This document shows positions 1-5,850 of a DNA stretch of 5,850 bases, one piece after another. The translations under genes were made by a program, and so were the position numbers. The stretch comes from Actinomycetota bacterium (GTDB lineage Bacteria > Actinomycetota > Acidimicrobiia > Acidimicrobiales > UBA8592). Every line of letters starts with the position of its first letter. The first letter of the stretch is position 1. Location: NCBI GenBank assembly GCA_002712415.1, contig PATO01000031.1, forward strand, positions 28,278-34,127. The letters are read 5' to 3'. The notes beneath the pieces were generated by a model, which worked only from the letters and a program-made list of their open reading frames with translations, had not been told where the DNA came from and did no database searches.

Positions 1-917
1 GCAACTAATCCTTGGGCACTTTTGTCCGGCTTGTTTAGGCCTGAACCACGAACAAGTGGTTCCTGAATCCTATATTCACTTTGGAATGCTTGAAATGAGA
101 ACCTATCTTTATCAGTTAGCCAACCCCAATTTACGGTATTGCTATCTAGGCCTTGGAATCTAAGAACTTCATCCCGTGAAGATTGAATCACAATTCTGTC
201 GCCGAGTGGGTTGGGGTAGGTGGATTCAATTTCTTCTAGGTCCCATGGTCTTGCTTTGAACCGGTATGGTTTTGCCGTTAGAGCTCCTACGGGGCAAATT
301 TGGACAACATTCCCGCTGAAGTAGGAAGAAAAAGGGTCCTCTGGAAAGGTATTTACTTGTGTTTCGTTTCCTCTATCTATGAAATGGATTAGTGGATCAC
401 CGACTACTTCGTCGGCGAACCGAGTGCATCTATCACAAAGGATGCATCTTTCACGATCAAGGTAGACGTTGTCATTGATGGGTATGGGCTTTTCGAAATG
501 CCTCTTTTCTTCAACAAAACGTGTTTCACCTGGCCCATATGCAATGGTTTGATCCTGTAGCGGGCATTCGCCTCCTTTGTCACAGACAGGGCAATCAAGG
601 GGATGATTAAGTAAAAGGAATTCTAAGATCCCATCTTGTGCTTTCTTCGTTACATCCGATTCTGTGTCAACGTTCATTCCATCACTGACATTGAGCATGC
701 AACTGGGTTGAAGTGCAGGACCTCTACCTGTGTCGACTTCAACGATACACATTCTGCACATTCCAACTGGGTTCATCCTGTTGTGGTAACAAAAGTGCGG
801 TATATCTACACCTGCGTTTGAGCAGGCTTCGATTAGATTTTCGCCCTCTGGTGCGTCCACTTCCTTGCCGTTTAGCGTGAAAGTTACTTTTGTTTGATCT
901 TTGAAAGTATCGGTCAT
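1..917 (-). CDS. nuoG: NADH-quinone oxidoreductase subunit G (NuoG), 3' end cut off by window edge
   Basis: This is the N-terminal part (305 codons, no stop) of the large iron-sulfur subunit of complex I, which passes electrons from NuoF towards NuoB in the cytoplasmic arm. The ATG at 917-915 overlaps the nuoF stop as ATGA. A ferredoxin-like domain (about residues 8-85) carries the N1b [2Fe-2S] ligands C43, C54, C57 and C73. Next comes the His-Cys3 N5 site (H105, C109, C112, C118, in HPLDCPVCDKGGEC), then the N4 site C158, C161, C164 and C208 (CILCDRC and CPVGAL). The following stretch should hold the N7 CxxCxxxC motif, but no cysteine occurs from residue 209 to 305. Residues 234-241 and 268, where family alignment from memory places the ligands, read Y, P, R and T. 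The C-terminal molybdopterin-oxidoreductase-like domain lies outside the window, so its state is unknown. The identification is secure. Confidence 0.97.
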   Translation of the reverse strand, partial: MTDTFKDQTKVTFTLNGKEVDAPEGENLIEACSNAGVDIPHFCYHNRMNPVGMCRMCIVEVDTGRGPALQPSCMLNVSDGMNVDTESDVTKKAQDGILEFLLLNHPLDCPVCDKGGECPLQDQTIAYGPGETRFVEEKRHFEKPIPINDNVYLDRERCILCDRCTRFADEVVGDPLIHFIDRGNETQVNTFPEDPFSSYFSGNVVQICPVGALTAKPYRFKARPWDLEEIESTYPNPLGDRIVIQSSRDEVLRFQGLDSNTVNWGWLTDKDRFSFQAFQSEYRIQEPLVRGSGLNKPDKSAQGLV

Positions 918-2236
918 GTTGCCCCGCCTTTGATTATGACAGGAATATCGGGTTTTGATTTTGTGAGATACTTTTCGAATTCGACTCGATACCTCGTGAT
1001 CGCTGATGATATGGGTGATACTGCTGAGGGACCCAAAGGACAAATAGTTGTTTGTTTAGGGGGCCAAGTGATTCCTGGACTGATGTTATCGCAAACGTCA
1101 AGGAGTAGGTCTAGGTCTTGGGTTCTTCCATTGCCATCTATTATTCGTTGAAGGATTTTCTCTAACCAGTTTGTTCCTTCGCGACATGGTGCACATTTTC
1201 CACATGATTCCCTAGCAAAAAACCTCACAACGTTATGACACGCTTTTACTATGTCTGTTGTGTGATCCATAACTACAATCGCGCCTGAACCTAACATGGA
1301 GCCTGCTTGATCCACTGCGGTCTTTTCTAGGGGTAAGTCAAGATGCTCTTCAAAAAACCATGGAGCTGATGCTCCTCCAGGAATAAATGCTTTAATTTCG
1401 TTTCCGTTCCTGATGCCATTTCCGTATTTCTCTCCCATGATCAGGTCTCGGAAAGTTGTAGTACCGAATTCAACCTCATAGACACCTGGGTTATTCACAT
1501 GACCTGAAACTGCAAATATTCGTGTTCCCGTAGATTGCTCGGCGCCAAGCTTTGCAAATTTATCGCCTCCATTGAGAACGATCCATGGGATATTTGCGAG
1601 TGTTTCAACGTTATTTACTATTGTGGGTTTGCCATATAGGCCTATTGATGCTGGGAAATACGGCGGCTTTAGTCTTGGCATACCCCTATTGCCTTCTAGG
1701 CTCTCTATCAAAGCGGTTTCTTCGCCGACGATGTAAGCTCCCGCTCCCCAGTGCAGGACGATGTCAACTGAGAACTCGGTGTTAAGAATATTTTTACCTA
1801 CATATCCTGCCGCGTAAGCTTCATTTAAGGCTTGGGCTACTCGTTCTTGGCCGTGCGCCATTTCTCCGCGGACATAAAGGAAACACTGTGACAGCCCTAA
1901 GGCATAACAGGTTATTAGGCATCCTTCTATTAGTTGATGCGGATCTCTTTCTAAAAGAATTCTGTCTTTGTATGTACCTGGTTCAGATTCATCACCATTC
2001 ACAACAAGATATCTGGGCCATACGTTTTCAGGGAGGAATCCCCATTTAACTCCTGCTGGGAAACCAGCTCCACCTCTTCCGAGAAGTGAAGCTTTTTTGA
2101 CTTCTTCATGAACCTCTTGAGGAGTGATTTCTAGAGCTTTTTGAATGGCTTGATAGCCACCTGATTTAAGGTAACCGTCAAGCGTATGCCCATCTTCAAT
2201 ATTCCATCTGCTAGTCGATATTAATGGAGAAGTCAC
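914..2236 (-). CDS. nuoF: NADH-quinone oxidoreductase subunit F (NuoF), NADH- and FMN-binding
   Basis: This subunit oxidises NADH through FMN and passes electrons to [4Fe-4S] cluster N3 at the tip of the cytoplasmic arm. I choose GTG at 2236 (440 aa). It overlaps the nuoE stop as GTGA, like the other junctions, and has GGAG 7 nt upstream. A TTG at 2263 would add nine residues (449 aa) and a 31-nt overlap, with no better ribosome-binding site. In 440-aa numbering, GRGGAGFPAG (53-62) is the glycine-rich FMN/NADH loop. NGDESEPGT (80-88) and GAGAYIVGEETALIESLEG (164-182) are further family signatures, and a SLBB-like segment follows around 235-320. The N3 ligands are C345, C348 and C351 (ESCGKCAPCREGT) plus C399 (TTICPLGP). 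The C351 to C399 distance is 48 residues, about seven more than in Thermus Nqo1 (C359 to C400), because of a loop with SPGITWPPKQ. The gene overlaps nuoG by 4 nt. Confidence is high for function and moderate to high for the start. Confidence 0.97.
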   Translation of the reverse strand: MTSPLISTSRWNIEDGHTLDGYLKSGGYQAIQKALEITPQEVHEEVKKASLLGRGGAGFPAGVKWGFLPENVWPRYLVVNGDESEPGTYKDRILLERDPHQLIEGCLITCYALGLSQCFLYVRGEMAHGQERVAQALNEAYAAGYVGKNILNTEFSVDIVLHWGAGAYIVGEETALIESLEGNRGMPRLKPPYFPASIGLYGKPTIVNNVETLANIPWIVLNGGDKFAKLGAEQSTGTRIFAVSGHVNNPGVYEVEFGTTTFRDLIMGEKYGNGIRNGNEIKAFIPGGASAPWFFEEHLDLPLEKTAVDQAGSMLGSGAIVVMDHTTDIVKACHNVVRFFARESCGKCAPCREGTNWLEKILQRIIDGNGRTQDLDLLLDVCDNISPGITWPPKQTTICPLGPSAVSPISSAITRYRVEFEKYLTKSKPDIPVIIKGGAT

Positions 2237-2844
2237 TTGGTTGCTCCGTTTCTTTTGAGCCAAACAGGTTCGCTACCTTCATCAATTGACTGAAATCCTG
2301 CCATTCTTTCGGCGGGTATCTTTTGTCTTACTTTTGCTAGTGATCCATGTTTTGGGATGTCATTTTTTTCTTCTGCTTGGATCTGTTGGACTAGCTCATC
2401 AAATTGGGATTCAGTTACTTGATTCTGATAACGGTAGTTGACTTGCATGCAGGGAGCTTCAGTACATGCAGCTATGCATTCAACGCCCTCAAGTGTAAAT
2501 TTTCCATCCGCAGTAGTTTCTCCTTCACGTATGCCAAGCGTCTCCTCCGCATGTTGGATCAGCTGATCTGCCCCTAATAAGTGGCAAGATATTCCGTGAC
2601 AAATGTTAACTTGGTATTCACCGTTGGGTTGCCTTTTAAACATTTCGTAGAAGCTACAGGTTCCTAACACCTCTGCGGGTGTGATACCGATAATTTCAGC
2701 GATGTGATTCATAGCCTCATCTGTTACCCATCCTTCCTGTTCTTGCGCGAGATGCAGGAGAGGGATTAGAGCTGATTTTCTGATTGGATATCGATCAATA
2801 ATTTCATTTGCTATTCGGAGGTTTTCTTCTGAAAGTCTACTCAT
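2233..2844 (-). CDS. nuoE: NADH-quinone oxidoreductase subunit E (NuoE), thioredoxin-like [2Fe-2S] protein
   Basis: This is the 24-kDa-type subunit of the NADH dehydrogenase module. It holds [2Fe-2S] cluster N1a next to the NuoF FMN and binds NuoF and NuoG. The protein is 203 aa. An N-terminal helical domain (about 1-75) includes YPIRKSALIPLLHLAQEQEGW and the family motif EVLGTCSFYEMF (58-69). The thioredoxin-like domain carries the Cx4C and Cx3C ligands C82, C87, C123 and C127, in CHGISC and CIAAC. The ATG at 2844-2842 overlaps the nuoD stop as ATGA and has GAGG 7 nt upstream (2852-2855). The domain ends near residue 155. A polar tail of about 45 residues follows (KHGSLAKVRQKIP and onwards), making the protein longer than the 166-aa E. 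coli NuoE. C-terminal extensions are known in actinobacterial NuoE, and the tail's role is not evident. The 3' end overlaps nuoF by 4 nt. Confidence 0.97.
   Translation of the reverse strand: MSRLSEENLRIANEIIDRYPIRKSALIPLLHLAQEQEGWVTDEAMNHIAEIIGITPAEVLGTCSFYEMFKRQPNGEYQVNICHGISCHLLGADQLIQHAEETLGIREGETTADGKFTLEGVECIAACTEAPCMQVNYRYQNQVTESQFDELVQQIQAEEKNDIPKHGSLAKVRQKIPAERMAGFQSIDEGSEPVWLKRNGATK
2244..2247 (-). promoter_or_regulatory. Shine-Dalgarno site that decides the nuoF start
   Basis: The minus strand reads GGAG here, 7 nt before the GTG at 2236. The site lies within the last codons of nuoE. It favours the GTG start, with its 4-nt GTGA overlap, over the upstream in-frame TTG at 2263. Confidence 0.65.
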
Positions 2845-4139
2845 CGATCAACCTCTCCCATTATTGGGTCAACGGTTGAAATAACTGCAACTGCGTCAGC
2901 TACGAGACAATTCTGGAGCATATGGGGAAGCACTTGAAGGTTAGTGAATGAAGGACCGCGGATATGCATTCTATATGGTTTGGGTCCACCGTCCGAAACG
3001 ATGTAGCAACCAAGCTCTCCCCTAGGAGACTCAACGGATGCGTAAACTTCACCTGCTGGTACTTTGAATCCCTCGGTAAATATTTTGAAATGGTGGATGA
3101 GTGCTTCCATGGACTCATCGATGCGTGCACGTGGTGGAGGAGTTACTTTTTTATCTTGAATCTTGTAATCTCCTTTAGGCATCTTCTCAAGGATTTGTCT
3201 AACAATCCGTATTGATTCTCGGATTTCGTTGAGTCGTATTGCGAATCTGTCAAAGCAATCACCGTAGGTTCCAACTAGAACGTCGAATTCAACTTGATCA
3301 TATTCAAGATAAGGAATGTCTTTTCGCAGATCCCAGGCGTATCCCGTTGAGCGTAACAATGGACCTGTAATTCCTAATGCAAGGCATTCGGCAGTATTGA
3401 TGACCCCGACGCCTTGAAGTCTTTCATGCCAAATGGGTTGTCCAGTTAGAAGCGTGTCAAACTCATCAAGTCGATCTGGGAGGCTATCTAAAACTCTGAG
3501 GACATCATCTCGCCATCCATCAGGGAGATCAGCTGCAACTCCTCCGGGTCGAATGTAGTTGTGATTCATCCGAAGTCCAGTAATTATCTCTAACAGGCGA
3601 AGTACTTCTTCTCTTTCACGCCACCCATAAATCATCGCGCCAACTGCACCCATATCCATTCCGTTAGTAGCTTGAAAAAGAAGGTGCGAACTAATGCGAT
3701 TTAATTCGCACATCAGCATTCTGATCCAAGTTGCTCTTTCAGGTATTTCTATTTCAAGCAATGTTTCTGTAGCGAGAGAGAAAGCTAATTCGCTGAACAG
3801 CGGAGATGAATAATCCATTCTCGTAACATTCGTTGGTCCTTGAAGGTAACTAAGTTGCTCTCCGGTCTTTTCCATTCCTGTATGTAAGTATCCGATGATG
3901 GGTTTACTTCTGAGTACTGATTCCCCCTCCATCTCCAGTGATAAACGCAGAACTCCATGTGTAGATGGGTGTTGTGGGCCCATGTTGATTACCATTCTGC
4001 GGTCATCATCGGGTGTATATGCTTGGACTTCACTCTCAGATAGGCGCAGAATTGCTGAATCGTCTCCTCGTCGAAAGACCCTTTCAGCTGAATCATTCTT
4101 CTCATCAATTTCGTCATTGGCCATTATTTGATCTGTCAT
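2841..4139 (-). CDS. nuoD: NADH-quinone oxidoreductase subunit D (NuoD), 49-kDa quinone-site subunit
   Basis: This subunit, related to the large subunit of [NiFe] hydrogenases, forms the quinone-reduction chamber with NuoB at the base of the cytoplasmic arm. It is 432 aa and not fused to NuoC. INMGPQHPSTHGVLRL (51-66) is the conserved quinone-chamber loop, where H61 corresponds to the His that contacts the quinone head group in characterised enzymes. HTGMEK (86-91) and SYLQGPTNVTRMDY (97-110) follow, and Y98 matches the conserved quinone-site tyrosine. RPGGVAADLPDGW (197-209), GDCFDRF (293-299), SPRGELG (371-377) and the C-terminal DPIMGEVDR (424-432) are family hallmarks. The C-terminal DR ending is typical of NuoD, which lacks the hydrogenase nickel cysteines. 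The acidic N-terminal leader of about 50 residues before the first conserved block is longer than usual. The ATG at 4139 overlaps the nuoC stop as ATGA, with AGG 6 nt upstream. The end overlaps nuoE by 4 nt. Confidence 0.98.
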   Translation of the reverse strand: MTDQIMANDEIDEKNDSAERVFRRGDDSAILRLSESEVQAYTPDDDRRMVINMGPQHPSTHGVLRLSLEMEGESVLRSKPIIGYLHTGMEKTGEQLSYLQGPTNVTRMDYSSPLFSELAFSLATETLLEIEIPERATWIRMLMCELNRISSHLLFQATNGMDMGAVGAMIYGWREREEVLRLLEIITGLRMNHNYIRPGGVAADLPDGWRDDVLRVLDSLPDRLDEFDTLLTGQPIWHERLQGVGVINTAECLALGITGPLLRSTGYAWDLRKDIPYLEYDQVEFDVLVGTYGDCFDRFAIRLNEIRESIRIVRQILEKMPKGDYKIQDKKVTPPPRARIDESMEALIHHFKIFTEGFKVPAGEVYASVESPRGELGCYIVSDGGPKPYRMHIRGPSFTNLQVLPHMLQNCLVADAVAVISTVDPIMGEVDR

Positions 4140-4645
4140 GATGAACCTGGCGCTTCTTTGAATTGAACTGGTATTTTTCCAACGTCATAATCCTTTCGGA
4201 GCGGATGACCTTGCCAACTTTCTGGCATTAATATCCTCGTCATATCAGGGTGTCCATCGAAATTTATTCCGAATAGGTCATGAACTTCTCGTTCCAATGC
4301 TTCAGTTCCTGGGAAGATATCGAAGAGAGTTGGAACAGTGGGTTGATTTTCGGGAACTTGAATTCTGAGCCGTACCCTTTCTCGCTTCTGATGTGAGAGG
4401 AGATTAACAACAAGTTCAAATCTTTCTGGGGTAATTTCTTCTGGTAGGTCCCTTTCTGGATTTTCGAGATAGTCCACTGCGGTAACATCAATACAGACAT
4501 TGAATCCCTCAGAGTGCAGTACCTGTATTGCGCTTATGAGATTGTTGCGACTGGTATGAAGTACCTTTTGGCCACGAGAACTGGTCTCATAAACGTTTGT
4601 ATCGTCACTCTGATCAATTTCTTCATTTACGGTTTCGTCGGACAT
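4136..4645 (-). CDS. nuoC: NADH-quinone oxidoreductase subunit C (NuoC), 30-kDa subunit
   Basis: This is a structural subunit without cofactors. It packs against NuoD and NuoB in the connecting module of complex I, in the cytoplasm. The protein is 169 aa. The first 25 or so residues are acidic, polar and unconserved. An alpha/beta domain with DVTAVDYL (53-60) and FELVVNLLS (76-84) follows. The family signature EREVHDLFGINFDGHPD occupies about 118-134, and the RILMPESWQGHPLRKDY block occupies 137-153. The tail after residue 155 is short. The ATG at 4645 lies 9 nt after the nuoB stop (TAA at 4657-4655), with only a weak purine run (AAGAG) before it. This makes it the least tightly coupled junction in the operon. 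The stop overlaps the nuoD start as ATGA. Having nuoC as a separate gene excludes the gammaproteobacterial nuoCD fusion layout. Confidence 0.97.
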   Translation of the reverse strand: MSDETVNEEIDQSDDTNVYETSSRGQKVLHTSRNNLISAIQVLHSEGFNVCIDVTAVDYLENPERDLPEEITPERFELVVNLLSHQKRERVRLRIQVPENQPTVPTLFDIFPGTEALEREVHDLFGINFDGHPDMTRILMPESWQGHPLRKDYDVGKIPVQFKEAPGSS

Positions 4646-4654
4646 AATGATCTC

Positions 4655-5254
4655 TTATTTACCTATGACTACCTTTGTTGCAGTTTGTCCATCTCTTTGC
4701 TCAACGATGATTCCTGCTCCACCATTAAGTTCATTTCTCCGCCTTGTTATTTCTCCGGTCTCAACCTTTTCGTGAAGTTGCAGGATGGCGTGCATTAGCG
4801 TTTCAGGTCCTGGCGGGCAACCTGGTGCGTATACATCAACTGGAACAATCTGGTCCACGCCTTGAACGAGTGCATAGTTATTGAACATGCCTCCTGAACT
4901 AGCACAAACTCCCATTGAAATTACCCATTTAGGTTCCATCATTTGGTCGTATACTTGTCGCAATATTGGAGCCATCTTTTGAGAAACTCGCCCAGCAACT
5001 ATCATCAAGTCCGCTTGGCGTGGTGATGCTCGGAATACTTCCATTCCCCAACGACCTAAGTCATAATGCGCGGAACCTGTTGCCATCATTTCGAGTGCGC
5101 AACAGGCTAGCCCAAAGGTCGCTGGCCACATGCTTCGAGCTCGGGACCATTTCACTAGGTCTTCAATTTTTCCTGTTAAGAAATTATGGTCTAATCCTGC
5201 TAGCCCTTCTTCTCCGATATTTTTTGAGTCGCCAAGTAACGGTAATTTAGCCAT
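4655..5254 (-). CDS. nuoB: NADH-quinone oxidoreductase subunit B (NuoB), cluster N2 protein
   Basis: This is the PSST/20-kDa subunit, carrying the terminal [4Fe-4S] cluster N2 that reduces quinone at the interface with NuoD. The protein is 199 aa. The N2 ligands are the tandem C51-C52 ([11 protein letters not shown]), C117 ([11 protein letters not shown]) and C146 ([10 protein letters not shown]). Their spacing matches Thermus Nqo6 (C45, C46, C111, C140) exactly with an offset of six. Other conserved blocks are [20 protein letters not shown] (64-83) and GRVSQKMAP (88-96). The C-terminal 35 residues or so are polar and variable. The ATG at 5254 shares its A with the nuoA TAA stop (TAATG), and GAGG at 5262-5265 sits 7 nt upstream, so translation is probably coupled to nuoA. 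The residue after CPP is Gly rather than the common Arg; this position varies in the family and is no sign of damage. Confidence 0.98.
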   Translation of the reverse strand: MAKLPLLGDSKNIGEEGLAGLDHNFLTGKIEDLVKWSRARSMWPATFGLACCALEMMATGSAHYDLGRWGMEVFRASPRQADLMIVAGRVSQKMAPILRQVYDQMMEPKWVISMGVCASSGGMFNNYALVQGVDQIVPVDVYAPGCPPGPETLMHAILQLHEKVETGEITRRRNELNGGAGIIVEQRDGQTATKVVIGK

Positions 5255-5721
5255 TATGCTGCCTCTTCTTCAGCTTCAATTCGGCCTTCAAGACCGACAC
5301 GCCTGATCGTAGTGTTAGTTGTTCTGTTAGGGTCAACAACAGACTTTCTCATTATTTGTTTCACAGGCCCCCATTCAAGTGCTCCATTGCCAATGATGTA
5401 AAGAAAAGACTCAAAGACAGCAAAAGAGAAGATAAGCATTGCTACTAACCCGAAGAGACCGATTTCTCTGAATGTTACTGCCCACGGGTACATGAAGATG
5501 ATTTCAACGTCGAAGACTATAAAGATCATGCCTACGAGAAAAAACCTGACTGGGAAACGTTCTGGTGGTTCTTGTGAGGATGTTATTCCACATTCGTATG
5601 GGTCCTGTTTTGCAGCAGTTGGATTTCTTGGTGCTAATAGTCGGGATGCTAAGAGACTGATACCGGCAAAAATGATGCCAAGAATGAGCATCGCGAGGAT
5701 AGGTAAATATTGACCTAACAA
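5254..5721 (-). CDS. nuoA: NADH-quinone oxidoreductase subunit A (NuoA), membrane subunit
   Basis: This small membrane subunit (ND3 homologue) sits beside the quinone channel and links the cytoplasmic arm to the proton-pumping membrane arm. The protein is 155 aa with three hydrophobic helices at about residues 4-29, 60-80 and 87-110. The loop between helices 1 and 2 has the hallmark DPYECGI (40-46), whose Cys is the ND3 loop cysteine. Helix 2 contains the conserved acidic pair D71 and E73 in [11 protein letters not shown] charged cytoplasmic tail of about 40 residues ends in EAEEEAA and is longer than in many NuoA proteins. The start is TTG at 5721-5719, supported by a strong AGGAGG just upstream. 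No ATG fits, since the next in-frame Met is already inside helix 1. The gene begins 18 nt after an upstream gene's stop, so it is probably not first in its transcript. Confidence 0.96.
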   Translation of the reverse strand: MLGQYLPILAMLILGIIFAGISLLASRLLAPRNPTAAKQDPYECGITSSQEPPERFPVRFFLVGMIFIVFDVEIIFMYPWAVTFREIGLFGLVAMLIFSFAVFESFLYIIGNGALEWGPVKQIMRKSVVDPNRTTNTTIRRVGLEGRIEAEEEAA

Positions 5722-5728
5722 CTTAATT

Positions 5729-5736
5729 CCCCTCCT
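5729..5736 (-). promoter_or_regulatory. Strong Shine-Dalgarno site for nuoA
   Basis: The minus strand reads AGGAGGGG here, 7 nt before the TTG at 5721. It lies in the 18-nt gap after the upstream TAG stop. This strong match to the anti-Shine-Dalgarno sequence supports the non-ATG start of nuoA. Confidence 0.8.
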
Positions 5737-5739
5737 ACC

Positions 5740-5850
5740 CTATTGGGCTGTTGATGATTCCCATTCTTCTGTTCGTCTGCGTAGTTCGCGCTCTCGTATA
5801 TTGAGCATGTAACACAAACCAATAAATGCTAAAGCAGATCCAATTGTAGT
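5740..5850 (-). CDS. C-terminal end of an unrecognised membrane-anchored protein upstream of nuoA
   Basis: An open frame enters from the right edge and ends at TAG (5742-5740), giving 36 visible residues. They start with a hydrophobic segment (about residues 1-16, IGSALAFIGLCYML), followed by a strongly charged tail (NIRERELRRRTEEWESSTAQ). A membrane helix with a positively charged flank suggests an inner-membrane protein whose C-terminus is in the cytoplasm. The stop is 18 nt from the nuoA start and the codon choice looks like that of its neighbours, so it is probably a real gene in the same transcript. I cannot assign a family from this fragment. It is not a recognisable Nuo subunit end. 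Confidence 0.6.
   Translation of the reverse strand, partial: TTIGSALAFIGLCYMLNIRERELRRRTEEWESSTAQ

Noticed and set aside
404..598. Minus-strand open frame of 64 codons inside nuoG
   Set aside because: It lies in another frame of the conserved N5/N4 part of nuoG, which has all expected ligands. Its product resembles no known protein.
894..1151. Plus-strand open frame of 85 codons opposite the nuoF 3' end and nuoG start
   Set aside because: It is antisense to conserved coding sequence, has no supporting ribosome-binding site or family resemblance, and is best explained as a shadow frame.
2900..3215. Open frames on both strands within nuoD (minus 2900-3130, plus 2964-3215)
   Set aside because: Both overlap the conserved C-terminal half of nuoD in other frames and show no recognisable domain.
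4514..4798. Plus-strand open frame of 94 codons spanning the nuoB/nuoC junction, with hydrophobic stretches
   Set aside because: The hydrophobicity is a by-product of reading antisense through two conserved genes. No ribosome-binding site or homology is apparent.
4800..4830. Gly in place of the usual Arg after the CPP of the fourth N2 ligand in NuoB
   Set aside because: This position varies in the family (mitochondrial forms have Thr), and all four cluster ligands are present, so it does not suggest loss of function.
1..5850. Search for promoters, terminators, tRNAs, repeats, CRISPR arrays or insertion sequences
   Set aside because: The window is coding almost end to end, with gaps of at most 18 nt. 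I saw no direct or inverted repeats, RNA genes or mobile element traces by eye.

Overview
The window is one uninterrupted stretch of a bacterial respiratory operon, read entirely on the minus strand. It encodes the first seven subunits of type I NADH:quinone oxidoreductase (complex I, NDH-1) in the canonical order nuoA-B-C-D-E-F-G. Transcription runs from high to low coordinates. nuoG runs off the left edge with about 305 codons visible. At the right edge, the last 36 codons of an unrecognised upstream gene with a membrane segment lie 18 nt before nuoA.

The organism is a bacterium with moderate to low GC. Separate nuoC and nuoD (not fused as in E. coli), the long NuoE with a C-terminal tail, and the wording of NuoF and NuoG suggest an actinobacterial lineage, possibly a marine Acidimicrobiia-like group. 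This is an impression from protein wording, not a phylogenetic test.

Layout from right to left: partial membrane protein (5740-5850), nuoA (5254-5721, TTG start), nuoB (4655-5254), nuoC (4136-4645), nuoD (2841-4139), nuoE (2233-2844), nuoF (914-2236, GTG start preferred) and nuoG (1-917). Packing is extreme. Four junctions (C/D, D/E, E/F, F/G) are 4-nt ATGA or GTGA overlaps, A/B share one base (TAATG), and only 9 nt separate B and C. No intergenic stretch is long enough for a terminator or promoter, so the promoter must lie upstream of 5850 and the membrane-arm genes (nuoH onward) are expected beyond position 1.

Together NuoE, NuoF and NuoG form the NADH-oxidising module. FMN and cluster N3 are in NuoF, N1a in NuoE, and N1b, N5 and N4 in NuoG. 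NuoB (N2), NuoC and NuoD form the quinone-reducing connecting module, and NuoA is a small membrane subunit next to the quinone channel. All ligands of the main electron path that fall in the window are present. The one notable departure is in NuoG: the four cysteines that would bind the off-path cluster N7 are all replaced. I see no undescribed system; this is a conserved housekeeping operon with a few lineage-specific features.
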